A stretch of 64,000 nucleotides of DNA from Gluconacetobacter azotocaptans. Lineage in GTDB: Bacteria; Pseudomonadota; Alphaproteobacteria; Acetobacterales; Acetobacteraceae. Position numbers and translations under genes: made by a program. Below the pieces are notes generated by a model. The model searched no databases and was not told where the DNA came from. It worked only from the letters and a program-made list of their open reading frames with translations. The stretch spans positions 1 through 64,000 of the forward strand of contig NZ_JABEQF010000016.1 in the NCBI RefSeq assembly GCF_014174355.1, given 5' to 3'. Shown piece after piece: positions 43,912-53,298 of this stretch; position 1 is the first letter of the stretch, and each line of letters begins with the position of its first letter.

Positions 43912-45357
43912 ATGCATCAAGATCCGATCAAGGCCAGTGACCATCGCCTGCAGGCCCTGCGTCATCGGGCCCGCGACGAACTGGTCCGGATCGCCCATCC
44001 CCAGCGCCCGTGGACCATTCCCCATCCAGGCCCTGACGGAACGCCCGTTCTTGACGTCCTGATCGTCGGGGCCGGACAGAGCGGCATCGCCGCAGGCTTT
44101 GGCCTGCAACGCGCGCAGGTGACGAATTTCCTGATCGTCGATCAGGCCGAACGCGGCATGGAGGGGCCATGGCTGACCTACGCGCGCATGCGCACGCTCA
44201 GAAGCCCGAAGGAGTTCACCGGCCCCGACCTCGACATCCCGGCTCTGACGTACCAGACATGGCACGAGGAAAAATTCGGAAAGCAGGACTGGGACGATCT
44301 GAACCTGATTCCACGCGAAGACTGGGCGGAGTATCTGCTCTGGCTGCGTGATACGCTCGAACTTCCGGTCCATAACGGCATGAGCCTGGCCGGTGTCGCA
44401 CCGTGGAGCGATTATCTCGCCGTCACCTTGCGCGATGCCGCCGGCGTCGAACAGGTCCGATACGCACGCAAGCTGGTTCTGGCCACGGGCCAGGACAGTC
44501 TGGGGCGCTGGACGATGCCCTCGTTCATCGCGGAACTGCCATCCGCGTTGCGCGCCCACACGGCCGATCCGATCGATTTTTCCGCCCTTCGCAATAAGCG
44601 CGTCGCCGTGCTGGGCGCCGGAGCATCGGCTTTCGATAACGCCGCCATGGCCCTTGAGGCCGGCGCGAAAGAGGTCCACCTCTTCTGCCGGCGTCCGGAC
44701 CTTCAGCTTGTCCAGCCCTATCTTTGGCTGACATTTACGGGATTTCTCTGTCACTTTTCGGAACTGGACGATGCGTGGAAGTGGCGGATCATGCAACATG
44801 TCCTGAGCCTGCGCGAAGGCTTTCCGCAGGCGACCTGGGACCGGTGCGCACGTCATCCGAATTTTTTCCTGCATACGCAAAGCCCGTGGACGGACGCACG
44901 CGTCCACGCCGGTGGCGTCGAACTGACGATCCCGACCGGCACCTTTCAGGCCGATTTCGCGATTTGCGGCACCGGGATCGAGATCGACCCGGGCACCCGT
45001 CCCGAACTGTCCCACGTCGCCTACAATATCGCCAGTTGGGGTGACCGCTACGCGCCGCCGCCGGACGAATGCAATCCACGGCTGTCGCGTTTCCCATACC
45101 TGGGGGCGGATTACACCTTGCAGGAAAAGACACCCGGCCTGACGCCCTGGCTGAAACACATCCATCTCTTCTCCATCGCGTCGACCATGAGCTTCGGGCC
45201 GTCCGGATCCTCGATCAACGCCATGAAATTCGCCGTCCCGAAACTGGTCAGCGGCATCACCAGCCATCTGTTCCGGGACGATATCGAGGCCTATTGGGGC
45301 GACCTGCTGCGGTACGACGTCCGCCAGGCGGAGATTCGATGGCCGTCGCGGGCGTGA
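43912..45357 (+). CDS. flavin-containing monooxygenase-like FAD/NAD(P)-binding protein
   Basis: About 481 residues from the ATG at 43912. Starts at 43846 and 43864 are also in frame; AGGAG lies a little far upstream of 43912, so this is uncertain. FAD site DVLIVGAGQSGIAAGFGL is near 47-64, then FLIVDQAERGMEGPWLTYAR. The NADPH site is VAVLGAGASAFDNAA. A further ATG-type motif is LVLATGQDSLGRW. The FMO fingerprint FxGxxxHxxx(Y/F) is not clear, so it may be a distant family member. It leads the rightward group that continues with the dipeptide-type ABC transporter. Confidence 0.83.
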   Translation: MHQDPIKASDHRLQALRHRARDELVRIAHPQRPWTIPHPGPDGTPVLDVLIVGAGQSGIAAGFGLQRAQVTNFLIVDQAERGMEGPWLTYARMRTLRSPKEFTGPDLDIPALTYQTWHEEKFGKQDWDDLNLIPREDWAEYLLWLRDTLELPVHNGMSLAGVAPWSDYLAVTLRDAAGVEQVRYARKLVLATGQDSLGRWTMPSFIAELPSALRAHTADPIDFSALRNKRVAVLGAGASAFDNAAMALEAGAKEVHLFCRRPDLQLVQPYLWLTFTGFLCHFSELDDAWKWRIMQHVLSLREGFPQATWDRCARHPNFFLHTQSPWTDARVHAGGVELTIPTGTFQADFAICGTGIEIDPGTRPELSHVAYNIASWGDRYAPPPDECNPRLSRFPYLGADYTLQEKTPGLTPWLKHIHLFSIASTMSFGPSGSSINAMKFAVPKLVSGITSHLFRDDIEAYWGDLLRYDVRQAEIRWPSRA

Positions 45358-45404
45358 CCTCGGGCACGCCATGCGGTGGCATCGGTCATGAAGGAGCACG
45401 CGGC

Positions 45405-47018
45405 ATGGGCATTACCCGCAGGCAGGGTCTTCTCGGCGCACTCTCCTTCGCCACGCCGGCCGTTCTGCCTGTCATGGCCAATGCGCGGCAGAACGGAACG
45501 ACCCTCCGGCATATCACCGGAAATACCGTCAACACGCTGGACCCGACCATGCTGGGCGCCACGCACGAATCATTCGGCGTCAGCATGAATGTCTACGATC
45601 GGCTGGTGACGTTCGGCAGAAAACAATCCGGGTCCATCTGGACATTCGATCCGGACGTCATCACGGGCGAACTGGCCGAACGGTACGAGATCAGCGACGA
45701 CGGATGCACGATCACATTGCATCTGCGTCCCGATGCCACATGGCATGACGGAACGCCGGTTACGGTCGACGACGTCAAATGGTCTCTCGACCGTGGCGTT
45801 TCGGCCAGATCGCTGACCGCCCCCCAATTTTCCAGCGGTTCCCTGACATCGACCGAACAGTTCCGGGTTGCCGGAGCGCGGACGATCGAAATCCTGCTGC
45901 CCCGGCCGGACCGTCTGGCGCTGGCCAATCTTGCCATGCCGTACGCGATCATGATCAACAGCCGGCTGGCCCGCCGACATGCCACGCCCGACGATCCCTG
46001 GGCCCAGCAATGGATGCAGCAGAATACGGCCGCCGGAGGAGCCTACCGGGTCGAACGCTTTACCCCCGGCGTCAATATCATCCTGACCCGAAATGATGCA
46101 TGGGGCGCCCGTTCGTCCGGCACATCGCCCTTTTTCGAACGGGTCATCAGCCAGACGGTCCCCGAAGCCACGACGCGCGCCAGCCTGATCGAGCGTGGCG
46201 ACGCGGACATCGTCATCGATCTGGAAGCCTACGACGTCATCGCCATGACGGCCCGCAGGCGTGTCAGGATCAATTCGGTTTTCCAAAGCAACTGCTTCAC
46301 GCACCTCGCCTTCGACACGCAGAGCCCGCCATTCGACAATGTGAAAGTCCGGCGGGCCGTCGCATCGGCGCTGCCCTACCAGGACATGTTTACCGCCAGC
46401 CTGTTCGGGCGGGGCCATCCTCTGTTCGATGCGGACTGGCGGGAAGTGCCGCCGGATATTTCCTTCCCCCAGGCCCTGCCACTGGCGACCGACCTGAAGC
46501 TGGCACGACGCCTGCTGGCCGAGGCCGGATTTCCCGACGGGTTCGCCACGACCTTCTCCTACGCCACCAGCCAGGCCACGACGGCCGAACCCATGGCTGC
46601 GCTGATACAGGAAGCCCTCAAGCGGATCGGCATCCAGGTCGATATCCGCAAATTGCCGGATGCCGAGTTCAATACGCTCGAGGCCGAAAAGAGACTGCCG
46701 TTCTACACGGACACCGCCGCCGGCTGGATCCAGCGCACGTATTATTTCTTTTATCTCTATTTCACCCGCAATCAGCGCTGGAACTTCTCCAGCTGGCGCT
46801 CTCCCGAAATGGTCGAGCTGACCGGCACCGCACGCTTCGAAACCGACAGGGCCCGATACGAGGACGCATGCCGGAAGATGATCGCGCTTCTGGCCGATCA
46901 GGTCCCGCTGATCATGCTCTGGCAGCCGAACATGGATGCGGTGACCTCGCCGGACATCGACGGCTTTACCTACCAGTTCCATCGCCAGATCGATTTTCGA
47001 AATCTGCGCCGCGTCTGA
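45405..47018 (+). CDS. ABC transporter substrate-binding protein, dipeptide/oligopeptide family 5
   Basis: A 537-residue periplasmic protein. AAGGAG lies eight bases before the ATG at 45405. A Tat-type signal (ITRRQGLLGALSFATPAVL) precedes a cleavage site near ANARQ. SBP family 5 motifs are GNTVNTLDPTMLGA, ELAERYEISDDGCTITLHLR, and ATWHDGTPVTVDDVKWSLDR (about 122-141). It probably binds a peptide or other zwitterionic ligand, possibly the ureide or carbamoyl compound handled by the enzymes downstream. Confidence 0.92.
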   Translation: MGITRRQGLLGALSFATPAVLPVMANARQNGTTLRHITGNTVNTLDPTMLGATHESFGVSMNVYDRLVTFGRKQSGSIWTFDPDVITGELAERYEISDDGCTITLHLRPDATWHDGTPVTVDDVKWSLDRGVSARSLTAPQFSSGSLTSTEQFRVAGARTIEILLPRPDRLALANLAMPYAIMINSRLARRHATPDDPWAQQWMQQNTAAGGAYRVERFTPGVNIILTRNDAWGARSSGTSPFFERVISQTVPEATTRASLIERGDADIVIDLEAYDVIAMTARRRVRINSVFQSNCFTHLAFDTQSPPFDNVKVRRAVASALPYQDMFTASLFGRGHPLFDADWREVPPDISFPQALPLATDLKLARRLLAEAGFPDGFATTFSYATSQATTAEPMAALIQEALKRIGIQVDIRKLPDAEFNTLEAEKRLPFYTDTAAGWIQRTYYFFYLYFTRNQRWNFSSWRSPEMVELTGTARFETDRARYEDACRKMIALLADQVPLIMLWQPNMDAVTSPDIDGFTYQFHRQIDFRNLRRV

Positions 47019-47030
47019 CGGGAAGGAACG

Positions 47031-48062
47031 ATGTCCATGATGCAGACATTCCGGCGACGGATCGGCGCACGCGCCCTGGCGTCACTGCCCGCATTGCTGG
47101 GGGTGATCGTCTTTACGTTTATCCTGATGCGGGTTCTCCCCGGCGATCCGGCGGTGTATTTCGCCTCGGGCCCCAATGCCGGCCAGGCCGAAATCGACGG
47201 TCTGCGCCACAAGATGGGTCTGGACCGGCCGATGCCCATTCAGCTGGCGCACTATGTCGCGGGGATCGTGACCGGCGATCTTGGCAATTCCCTGACCACC
47301 GGTCAGCCGGTGATGCACGATATTCGGGCCCGGCTTCCGGCGTCGCTCGAACTGACCCTGACGGCATTGGGCCTGAGCCTGCTGCTCTCGCTGCCGCTGG
47401 GCATTGTCTCGGCATGGTACGCAAACAGCCGGTGGGATCAATGCATCCGCACGCTATGCACAATATGCTTCTGCATTCCGCCTTTCGTATCGGCTATTTT
47501 CCTGATCTATGTCTTCTATTACATCTTCGGCCTCGTGCCGGACCCTACCGGCCGCATCAACATATTCACGCCGCTGCCGCATGACATCACCGGCTTTCTG
47601 CTCGTCGATTTTCTGTTGACGGGCGACCCCGCCGGGTGGCGGGAGGCCGCGGGGCAGCTTCTGCTCCCGGCCGTCACGATGGCGTTGTTCGTGCTGTCTC
47701 CCTTGACGCGCATGACGCGCGCCTCGCTGCTGACGGTCATGAATTCCGACTTCATCCGCACGGCACGCGCCATGGGTCTTCCGACATGGCGCATCGTCAC
47801 CGTCTATGCGTTGCGCAATGCCCTGTCGCCGATCCTGACGACGGTCGGCATCGTCTTTTCGACCATGCTCGGTGCGAACGTTCTGGTCGAGAAGGTTTTC
47901 TCATGGCCCGGCGTCGCGTCCTATGCCCTCGACGCGCTCGTTGCGTCGGATTACGCGCCCGTGCAGGGCTTTATCCTGCTGATGGCGATCCTGTTCATCA
48001 TGGTCAATCTGCTGGTCGATATACTGCAAGGCCTCGTCGATCCACGCGTATCGATGGAGTGA
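47031..48062 (+). CDS. ABC transporter permease, DppB/OppB family
   Basis: A 343-residue inner-membrane protein with about six helices. It has the N-terminal LLGVIVFTFILMRVLPGDPA (about 22-41), the EAA-type loop RTARAMGLPTWRIVTVYALR (about 243-262), and the terminal DYAPVQGFILLMAILFIMVNLLVD. GGAAGGA precedes the ATG. It is 12 bases after the substrate-binding gene and two bases from a GTGA overlap with the next permease. Confidence 0.93.
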   Translation: MSMMQTFRRRIGARALASLPALLGVIVFTFILMRVLPGDPAVYFASGPNAGQAEIDGLRHKMGLDRPMPIQLAHYVAGIVTGDLGNSLTTGQPVMHDIRARLPASLELTLTALGLSLLLSLPLGIVSAWYANSRWDQCIRTLCTICFCIPPFVSAIFLIYVFYYIFGLVPDPTGRINIFTPLPHDITGFLLVDFLLTGDPAGWREAAGQLLLPAVTMALFVLSPLTRMTRASLLTVMNSDFIRTARAMGLPTWRIVTVYALRNALSPILTTVGIVFSTMLGANVLVEKVFSWPGVASYALDALVASDYAPVQGFILLMAILFIMVNLLVDILQGLVDPRVSME

Positions 48063-48070
48063 AAACGACA

Positions 48071-48928
48071 ATGCCCTCCCTGACGGCAAGACGGGTGTCT
48101 CCCGCCGCTCGATTTTTCAGCCATAGCCCGACGACCGGCATCGCCGCGGGCGGCACCCTTATGCTGGCGTTTCTCGCGCTTACCGCCCCATGGATCTCGC
48201 CGTACGATCCGCTGGCCTCGGACGTGCCGCATGCCCTGCAGGCGCCCGGACCGCACCACTGGTTCGGAACGGACGAACTGGGGCGCGACGTTCTCAGCCG
48301 TGTTCTGGCGGCCGGTCGTCTCGACCTGACCATCGCGGTGTCCGCCGTCAGCCTGTCGCTGGCCGCCGGCGTGACCGTGGGTTGCTTCTGCGGTTATCTC
48401 GGCGGCCGGCTGGACCGTCTGGTGGGGCGGGTGGTGGATGTGCTGACGGCGTTTCCCCTGTTTGTCCTGGCGATGGCGCTGGTCGCGGCACTGGGAAATT
48501 CGGTTGAAAACCTGATTTACGCGACCGCGATCATCAATTTTCCCTTCTATATTCGCGTAGCAAGGGCCGAGGTCGCCGCCCGCCGCCACCTGGGCTGGGT
48601 GGAGGCCGCGCATCTGTCCGGCAACGGCACATCGCGCATCGTCATCGCCTTCCTGCTGCCGAACATCCTGCCGACCGTCGCCATCCAGGCATCGCTCAAT
48701 CTGGGATGGGCGATCCTGAACGCGGCGGGCCTGTCCTTTCTTGGCCTGGGCATCACGGTTCCGACCCCCGAATGGGGGGTAATGGTTGCGAACGGGGCGC
48801 ATTTCATGTCGTCGGGCCGGTGGTGGCTGGTGCTTTTCCCGGGCTCGGTCCTGATGCTGACGATCCTGTGTTTCAATCTTCTGGGCGACGGACTGCGCGA
48901 CCTTCTGGATCCAAGGACACGGACATGA
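48071..48928 (+). CDS. ABC transporter permease, DppC/OppC family
   Basis: A 285-residue protein with the family start APWISPYDPLASD, then FGTDELGRDVLSRVLAAGRLDL (about 65-86), GRVVDVLTAFPLFVLAMALVA, and the EAA-like loop HLSGNGTSRIVIAFLLPNIL. Start 48071 has GGAG upstream; a GTG at 48059 overlapping the previous stop is an alternative. With DppB and the fused ATPase it forms a complete importer. Confidence 0.93.
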   Translation: MPSLTARRVSPAARFFSHSPTTGIAAGGTLMLAFLALTAPWISPYDPLASDVPHALQAPGPHHWFGTDELGRDVLSRVLAAGRLDLTIAVSAVSLSLAAGVTVGCFCGYLGGRLDRLVGRVVDVLTAFPLFVLAMALVAALGNSVENLIYATAIINFPFYIRVARAEVAARRHLGWVEAAHLSGNGTSRIVIAFLLPNILPTVAIQASLNLGWAILNAAGLSFLGLGITVPTPEWGVMVANGAHFMSSGRWWLVLFPGSVLMLTILCFNLLGDGLRDLLDPRTRT

Positions 48929-50565
48929 TGCAGGGCATACTGGACATCGATGCCCTCAGCGTCAGGTTCGCGGGCCGGAACAGCCATTTCGATGCACTGC
49001 GCGGCGTATCCCTGTCCCTGGAACAGGGCAGGATTCTTGGCGTCGTCGGCGAAAGCGGGTCGGGAAAATCCGTTACCGGTCTTTCGGTCATGGGCTTGCT
49101 GCCGCAGCAGGCATCCATAACTGGCGGACGTATCCGGTTCAAGGATCAGGATATTACCGCCCGAACGCCGCGCCACCTGCGCGGCGCATCCATCGCCATG
49201 GTCTTCCAGAACCCACGCGCGGCACTGAACCCGACCCGGCGAATCTGCGATCAGCTGTCGGATGTCATTCGGGCCCATGAGTCCCTCGACAGCGGCGCGA
49301 TCAGGCAACGTGTCATACATCTTCTGGAATCGGTCAATTTTCCGGATATTTCCCGTCGAATGGGTGTCTATCCGCACGAACTGTCCGGGGGACTCTGCCA
49401 GCGCGTCATGATCGCCATGGCTATAGCATGCTCGCCATCCGTCATTATCGCCGATGAACCGACGACGGGCCTCGACGTCCTGACCCAGAAAGCGGTGATG
49501 GACCTGCTGTTCCGCCTGTCGCGGGAACGGGCCATGTCGATGATGCTGATCACGCACGATCTCGGTCTGGCGGCACAATACTGCGATTCCATCGCCGTCA
49601 TGCAGAAAGGCACGGTTGTCGAATCCGGCTCGCCAGCCAGGATCTTTTCGAACCCCCAACACGCCTATACGCAGCGGCTGGTCGATGCCTGCATGACCAT
49701 GCACCCGGCCCAACCCCACCCGGCCGGGAAGACGACCTCCCGGAAGCGGCGCCCCCTCCTGGAAGTCTCAAACCTTCGCAAGCGCTACGCCAATGGCCAT
49801 CTCGCGGTCGACGGTGTTTCGTTCGCCATCGCACCGGGCGAGAGCCTCGGCCTGATCGGGGAATCCGGGTCGGGCAAAAGCACCCTGTCCCGCCTTGTCG
49901 GCCGACTGCTGGATCCGGACGACGGCGCCATCAGGTTCGAGGGCCGGTCGATCGGCACGATCGGGGCGCGCGACTTCTTTCGGGCGGAACAGAGACCCCA
50001 TATACAACTCGTGTTTCAGGATGCGGCCGGAAGCCTCAATCCCCGTTTCACCGCATTTGACTCGATCGCCGACCCGGTGCGCCGGCTGGGCCCCGCCAGA
50101 AACCCCGGCGCGCTGCGGCATCACGTCGAGAAATGCGCGGCAGATGTCGGCCTGGCTCCCGCTCTGCTCGACCGTTACCCCCATCAGCTTTCGGGTGGAC
50201 AATGCGCGCGCGTAGGTATCGCACGGGCCATCTCCGTGGATCCGAAACTGCTGATTCTGGACGAACCGACGGCCGCGCTCGACGTCCTGGCCCAATCCGA
50301 AATTCTTGCATTGCTGGAACGGCTGCGACGCGAGAAGGGCATGTCCTATCTTTTCGTCAGTCACGACCTGCACATCGTCAGGATGATCTGCGACAGGATG
50401 GTCATCCTGCAGAACGGCAAGATCGTCGAAACCGGAAACTGCGAGGAGGTTTTCCAGAACCCACGGGCACCCTATACGGCGCAGCTTCTGGCTGCGATCC
50501 CACATTTCCGACCCGCATCACAGGAGGCCGCAGCAGCCACCGGAACCGAGTTCGCCGGATCGTAA
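48925..50565 (+). CDS. fused dual ATP-binding protein of the dipeptide ABC transporter (DppD-DppF type)
   Basis: A 546-residue protein with two complete ABC domains. Domain 1: Walker A GESGSGKS (about 43-50), signature LSGGLCQR (about 153), DEPTTGLDV and THDLGLAA. Domain 2: Walker A GESGSGKS (about 312), signature LSGGQCAR (about 422), DEPTAALDVLAQ and SHDLHIVR. Both have degenerate signature glutamines (C in place of Q). Fusion of the two ATPases resembles YejF/GsiA, where one chain energises the DppBC pair. The ATG overlaps the permease stop (ATGATG, 48925-48930). Confidence 0.93.
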   Translation: MMQGILDIDALSVRFAGRNSHFDALRGVSLSLEQGRILGVVGESGSGKSVTGLSVMGLLPQQASITGGRIRFKDQDITARTPRHLRGASIAMVFQNPRAALNPTRRICDQLSDVIRAHESLDSGAIRQRVIHLLESVNFPDISRRMGVYPHELSGGLCQRVMIAMAIACSPSVIIADEPTTGLDVLTQKAVMDLLFRLSRERAMSMMLITHDLGLAAQYCDSIAVMQKGTVVESGSPARIFSNPQHAYTQRLVDACMTMHPAQPHPAGKTTSRKRRPLLEVSNLRKRYANGHLAVDGVSFAIAPGESLGLIGESGSGKSTLSRLVGRLLDPDDGAIRFEGRSIGTIGARDFFRAEQRPHIQLVFQDAAGSLNPRFTAFDSIADPVRRLGPARNPGALRHHVEKCAADVGLAPALLDRYPHQLSGGQCARVGIARAISVDPKLLILDEPTAALDVLAQSEILALLERLRREKGMSYLFVSHDLHIVRMICDRMVILQNGKIVETGNCEEVFQNPRAPYTAQLLAAIPHFRPASQEAAAATGTEFAGS

Positions 50566-50689
50566 AGCACCCGAGACGACGACAGAGGCAAGCGCCATCG
50601 GCCAGGCATCGGCGGCGCCTCGGACGGACACCCGTTCATATAACCAATCCAAATAGGATCGAGGTTTTCTTTATAAGGGGTAATATTGA

Positions 50690-50709
50690 ATCCAATCAGG
50701 CGATTGGAT
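50690..50709. promoter_or_regulatory. operator-like palindrome upstream of the carbamoylase gene
   Basis: Perfect inverted repeat ATCCAATC (50690-50697) and GATTGGAT (50702-50709) with a 4-base centre, 73 bases before the D-carbamoylase ATG. It fits the size of a dimeric regulator site. Part of it resembles the element in front of the LysR gene (GATTGGATACCAT against AATTGGTTTCACCAT). Confidence 0.5.
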
Positions 50710-50781
50710 ACCATCAGTATTACCATATACCTGTGGCCGGATCATGAATCCTTCCATTCCCAACATCGATGCGAGAGAAAT

Positions 50782-51738
50782 ATGAGTCGCGTTATTCGGA
50801 TCGCTGCGGCCCAGATGGGACCGACCCAAAAGAACGACAGTCGGGAGGCCACCCTCAACCGGATCATCGCACTCCTCGAAAAAGCGTCCGATGCGGGCGC
50901 GAATCTGGTCGTTTTTCCGGAACTGGCGTTCACAACGTTTTTCCCCCGCTGGATACTGGACGGCCAGAGCCTGGACTCTCAGTTCGAGAGCGCGATGCCC
51001 AATCCGAACGTCCAGCCCCTGTTCGACCGGGCGCGTGAACTCAAGATCGGTTTTTATATCGGATACGCCGAAATCACGCCGGACAACCGCCGGTTCAATT
51101 CGTCCATCATGGTCGATACGAAGGGCAATATTGTCGGCAAATACCGGAAGGTTCACCTTCCCGGTTCTGTCGAGCCCCGGCCGAATGCCGTCTATCAGCA
51201 GCTTGAAAAGCGTTACTTCGAATACGGCGACATGGGGTTCCCCGCATTCCGGGGCGGCAAGGATCTTCAGGATGCCATCATGGGCATGCTGATCTGCAAC
51301 GACCGTCGCTGGCCCGAGGGTTGGCGGTGCCTCGCCCTGCAAGGGATGGAACTGCTGTGTGTGGGATATAATTCCGCGGCGTACGATCCCAATGGCGGAG
51401 AGTCGGAATCCGCCGAACTGCGCACCTTCCATGCGCAGCTGGTCGTTCAGGCCAATGCCTACATGAACGCGTGCTGGGCCGTCGCGGTCGCCAAGGCCGG
51501 CAATGAGGATGGATCGGGGCTGATCGGTGGCTCCTGCATCGTGGACCCCAACGGCCGCATCGTCGCCGAAACCAAAACGCTTGCCGATGAAATTGCGGTT
51601 GCAGATTGCGATCTCGATTTGTGCGAGCAGGGAAAATCGAAAATGTTCAACTTCGAATCCCATCGTCGTCCCCACTGGTATTCCCGCATCGTCGAACAGA
51701 CGGGCGTCGGGTGCGTGCCGGAGACGGTTGCGGAATAA
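50782..51738 (+). CDS. N-carbamoyl-D-amino acid amidohydrolase (nitrilase superfamily)
   Basis: A 318-residue enzyme from the ATG at 50782 (GAGAGAAAT before it). The nitrilase triad is at the positions known for Agrobacterium D-carbamoylase: Glu47 in FPELAF, Lys123 in KYRKVHLPG, Cys172 in MLICNDRRWPEGWR. The C-terminal SCIVDPNGRIVAET and FNFESHRRPHWY also match. It hydrolyses N-carbamoyl-D-amino acids, the product of D-hydantoinase, to D-amino acid, ammonia and CO2. Hydantoin racemase and an aspartate/glutamate racemase follow, which supports a hydantoin-type pathway. Confidence 0.92.
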   Translation: MSRVIRIAAAQMGPTQKNDSREATLNRIIALLEKASDAGANLVVFPELAFTTFFPRWILDGQSLDSQFESAMPNPNVQPLFDRARELKIGFYIGYAEITPDNRRFNSSIMVDTKGNIVGKYRKVHLPGSVEPRPNAVYQQLEKRYFEYGDMGFPAFRGGKDLQDAIMGMLICNDRRWPEGWRCLALQGMELLCVGYNSAAYDPNGGESESAELRTFHAQLVVQANAYMNACWAVAVAKAGNEDGSGLIGGSCIVDPNGRIVAETKTLADEIAVADCDLDLCEQGKSKMFNFESHRRPHWYSRIVEQTGVGCVPETVAE

Positions 51739-51839
51739 CCGCAGGCCGAAAGATGGTTCCCACGTTCGTGGAAACGACGCCGCTTCTCAAGCCTTGACCT
51801 GTGATAACCTGGGGCAACACGCAAGATAGGCTGCCTTCC

Positions 51840-52520
51840 ATGTCGGACAAAAAACGAATACTGGTCATCAACCCGAACGCGTCCACGCGCGTGACCCAGG
51901 TCATTGACCGCGAATTGAATGCGATACGGAAGCAGACGTCGTTCACAATCGACGTCTGCGACCATCCCTCGGCTCCCCCGGGAATTGCCCGGCAGCAGGA
52001 CGCCGATATGGTCGCCCCCCTGGTGCAGCAGACCATCCGCAGGGAACGGGCATCGGCCTATGTCGTCGCCTGTTTCAGCGACCCGGGACTGACCGGAGCC
52101 CGGGAGGAGTCGAAAGGTTCTCTCGTTCTTGGCTGCGGTGAAAGCGCCATCTTGCATGCCCTGACGATCGGCGACCAGTTCGGCATCATTTCCCTGTCCG
52201 ATCTGTCGACCCTTCGTCAGCGCCGGATGGTCCGCATGATGGGGCTGACGTCCCGCTATGCCGGCAGCGCCGCCATTTCCGCCACGGCCGAGGAAGCGAC
52301 GTCCCCCCTGCTGATCGAAAAGATGGTGGAAGCCGGTCGCGCGCTGGCATCCGGGGGGGCCAATGTCATCCTCATGGGATGCGCCGGGATGGCCCATTTC
52401 CGGTCGTCTCTGGAAGACAGGCTTGGAATGCCCGTTATCGATCCGACAAGTTCGGCGGTTGCGATGGCGCTCGGCCTGTGCACCCTTCGCGAAAGCAGAC
52501 TGAATGAATCCGACCCATAA
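51840..52520 (+). CDS. hydantoin racemase (aspartate/glutamate/hydantoin racemase family)
   Basis: A 226-residue protein beginning RILVINPNAST, the family hallmark. Two cysteines occur in the expected positions for a two-base racemase: Cys78 (VVACFSDPG) and Cys181 (LMGCAGM). It should epimerise 5-monosubstituted hydantoins or a related compound so that a D-specific hydantoinase/carbamoylase can use both isomers. Its end overlaps the next gene by 17 bases, and the D-carbamoylase is 101 bases upstream. A longer frame from 51801 has no support. Confidence 0.88.
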   Translation: MSDKKRILVINPNASTRVTQVIDRELNAIRKQTSFTIDVCDHPSAPPGIARQQDADMVAPLVQQTIRRERASAYVVACFSDPGLTGAREESKGSLVLGCGESAILHALTIGDQFGIISLSDLSTLRQRRMVRMMGLTSRYAGSAAISATAEEATSPLLIEKMVEAGRALASGGANVILMGCAGMAHFRSSLEDRLGMPVIDPTSSAVAMALGLCTLRESRLNESDP

Positions 52521-53217
52521 GATGATCGGCGTCCTGGGGGGAATGGGGCCCGCGGCAACAGCCGATTTCATGAGACAGGTGATCCTGTCCACCCCGGCCA
52601 GGCGCGATCAGGACCATGTTCCGCTCCTGATCTTTTCCGATCCGACAATACCGGATCGCAGTTCATCGATTATCGATTCGACCGTCCCTTCGCCGCTGCC
52701 CATGTTGCGCGACTACGCCTTGCGCCTGCAGCGCGCCGGGGCGACGGCAATCGTGATCCCCTGCAACACGGCTCATCATTTCTACGACCAGATCGCCGGC
52801 TGCGTCACCATCCCGATTCTTCATATCGTCGATGCGGTGCGCGAAGAACTGGATGAAAACACCGACCTGCGCTCCGGTGGCGTCGCAATCATGGCAACGG
52901 CGGGGACCCTTCGCTCGCGCTTCTACGAACGCAAACTTGCCCAGGCCGGATATGGGTGCATCGTCCCGACCGAGACGGAACAGCATCTGGTGGACCGGAC
53001 CATACAATTGATAAAGGGTGGACAATCCGAAATGGCAAAGCCGTTTGCCATACAGGCGGTTCAGTCTTTTCGTCAGAGAGGCGCCGGGTCCGTCATACTG
53101 GGCTGCACGGAGCTTCCTCTTATCAAGGAGGTGTTTGACGATATCCTGCCTCATGTCGACTCGACGAAAGCGCTGGCCCGGCGCTGCATAAGATATATTT
53201 CGGACGGTACGTCCTGA
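52504..53217 (+). CDS. aspartate/glutamate racemase family protein
   Basis: A 237-residue protein with the family start MIGVLGGMGPAATADF, and two catalytic cysteines at Cys87 (IPCNTAHHFYD) and Cys201 (LGCTELPL). The motifs match aspartate racemase. It is co-translated with hydantoin racemase. In context it may interconvert D- and L-amino acids made from the carbamoyl compound so that they enter central metabolism. Confidence 0.9.
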   Translation: MNPTHKMIGVLGGMGPAATADFMRQVILSTPARRDQDHVPLLIFSDPTIPDRSSSIIDSTVPSPLPMLRDYALRLQRAGATAIVIPCNTAHHFYDQIAGCVTIPILHIVDAVREELDENTDLRSGGVAIMATAGTLRSRFYERKLAQAGYGCIVPTETEQHLVDRTIQLIKGGQSEMAKPFAIQAVQSFRQRGAGSVILGCTELPLIKEVFDDILPHVDSTKALARRCIRYISDGTS

Positions 53218-53298
53218 TTTTTCGAACGACGTGAATTTTCAGAGACTTTATACCAATGACGCCTCGCGAACTCAGAATGACTGGATACATTAAAAGCC

